Source: a bacterium
GTDB lineage: Bacteria; Sysuimicrobiota; Sysuimicrobiia; Sysuimicrobiales; Segetimicrobiaceae
Direction: 5' to 3'
Assembly (NCBI GenBank): GCA_035295165.1
Contig: DATGJN010000007.1
Span: 1 to 58,318, forward strand
DNA length: 58,318 bases
Shown here piece by piece: positions 57,660 through 58,318 of this stretch. The translations under genes were made by a program, and so were the position numbers. The notes below the pieces were generated by a model, which worked only from the letters and a program-made list of their open reading frames with translations, was not told the DNA's origin and made no database searches. Each line of letters opens with the position of its first letter. Position 1 is the first letter of the stretch.

Positions 57660-58318
57660 CGAACCTCGCCCCGTTGCTCTCGCATGCGCGGACCGGCGGC
57701 TACGCCGTGGGCGCGTTCAGCACTGTCGACCTAGACCTTCCCCAGGTGATCATCGATGCGGCCGTGGCGGCGGACGCTCCAGTCGTCGTGGCGTTGACCG
57801 CCGCACGGGCCGCGGGCATGGATTTGCACGCCCTGGCGGCCTCGGTCCGGGCGCGGGCCGAGCGCGTCTTGATTCCTGTGGTGCTGCATCTGGACCACGG
57901 GCAGACTCGAACGATCGTCGACGAGGCCATGGACGCCGGGTTCACGTCCGTCATGTTCGATGGGTACGGCCTCCCGCTTGACGAGAAGTGGCGACAGACT
58001 CGCGAGCTCGTGACGATCGCCCACCGCCGGGGCATTACGGTCGAGGCGGAGATGGGTCATATTACACGGCGGGAGGACCTCGAGGCGGGCGGTCCGTCGG
58101 TTCAGGATCAGCTCACGGACCCCAACACGGCCATTGCGTTCGCCCGGGACACTGGTCTCGACTGCCTGGCCGTGGCGATCGGTAACGTTCACCACTTAAT
58201 GCCGGGAGGGGCTTCCCTGGATTTGGATCGGCTCCGCACCATCGTCGCCGTGGCGCCATGCCCCTTGTCGCTGCACGGCGGCTCCGGGGTTGGGGATGAT
58301 GACCTTCGGACGGCGATT
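57650..58318 (+). CDS. class II fructose/tagatose-bisphosphate aldolase-like, 3' end beyond window
   Basis: The frame begins at ATG 57650, overlapping the preceding gene by 10 bp, and is still open at the window end (223 codons). Class II zinc-site motifs are VVLHLDHGQT (HxDHG), EAEMGHI (catalytic/metal Glu) and LAVAIGNVHH, which takes the place of the usual GTxHG. LSLHGGSG carries the next metal-binding His. The replacement of HG by HH is a divergence. It is a likely partner of the class I aldolase under the GntR regulator. Confidence 0.85.
   Translation, partial: MPLTNLAPLLSHARTGGYAVGAFSTVDLDLPQVIIDAAVAADAPVVVALTAARAAGMDLHALAASVRARAERVLIPVVLHLDHGQTRTIVDEAMDAGFTSVMFDGYGLPLDEKWRQTRELVTIAHRRGITVEAEMGHITRREDLEAGGPSVQDQLTDPNTAIAFARDTGLDCLAVAIGNVHHLMPGGASLDLDRLRTIVAVAPCPLSLHGGSGVGDDDLRTAI

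Noticed and set aside
1-58318. CRISPR arrays, rRNA genes and complete insertion sequences
   Set aside because: No regularly spaced repeat set, no rRNA-like sequence and no transposase frame with terminal repeats was seen.

Overview
This is a high-GC bacterial chromosome segment. By eye it is densely coding, with many translationally coupled genes that overlap by 4 bp (ATGA/GTGA) and frequent GTG starts. The core order clpC - radA - ispD/ispF - cysS - rlmB - sigH, together with ftsH, folP-folB-folK, coaX and greA nearby, is the arrangement known from Firmicutes. The genome is much more GC-rich than Bacillus, and its lysyl-tRNA synthetase is the archaeal-type class I enzyme. My inference is a deep-branching, uncultured Terrabacteria lineage close to Firmicutes (Limnochordia- or CSP1-3/Sysuimicrobiota-like). 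No 16S gene is present to settle this.

Layout. 1-11.5 kb is housekeeping: the 3' end of ftsH, an isochorismatase-type hydrolase, a SIMPL-domain protein, an ASCH protein, folate synthesis (folP, folB and an unusual cation-efflux/HPPK fusion), biotin use (birA, bioY), a P1 peptidase, coaX, a two-gene unit containing an acyl-ACP-reductase-like protein, and greA. 12-22.8 kb holds the clpC-radA-ispDF-cysS-rlmB-sigH block and moaA. A tRNA-Thr follows (22.98 kb). A decayed copy of its 3' end lies 0.7 kb downstream, with structured DNA and one small ORF between them, which looks like the scar of an integrated element. 23.7-27 kb has a STAS protein and two polysaccharide-export or polymerisation-type membrane proteins. 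27-32.6 kb carries a K+-channel-like protein, a divergent EmrA/EmrB efflux pair with an operator-like palindrome, and a divergent HxlR/YceI pair. 32.7-37.2 kb holds oxidoreductases and a Cgl0159-type aldolase. tRNA-Tyr and tRNA-Gly flank a short region with gene debris.

38.8-46.4 kb is housekeeping again: HU, folD-folC-class I lysS-D-2-hydroxyacid dehydrogenase, and an EF-G-like GTPase. A NamZ-type muramidase follows on the other strand. tRNA-Val (47.9 kb) is followed directly by a tyrosine-integrase remnant, and the next 8 kb looks like accessory DNA. It holds an S41 protease, a sulfide-detoxification operon (DsrE-like, TusA, sulfide:quinone oxidoreductase, a broken FadL-type porin and a CstR/CsoR-type repressor with a matching upstream operator), and lower-GC genes (DUF1697, YdeI, a frameshifted RibD-like reductase). 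The window ends inside a GntR-regulated pair of aldolases.

How the genes work together. Folate synthesis is split between folP-folB-folK and folD-folC. birA and bioY are coupled for biotin capture and attachment. The sulfide operon should oxidise sulfide to persulfide at the quinone pool and pass the sulfane sulfur to TusA and DsrE under persulfide-sensing control. The most unusual items are the transporter/HPPK fusion, the non-cyanobacterial AAR-like reductase with the catalytic cysteine kept, CoaX lacking a catalytic aspartate, the two tRNA-associated integration scars, and the sulfide operon with its outer-membrane protein gene deleted in the middle.
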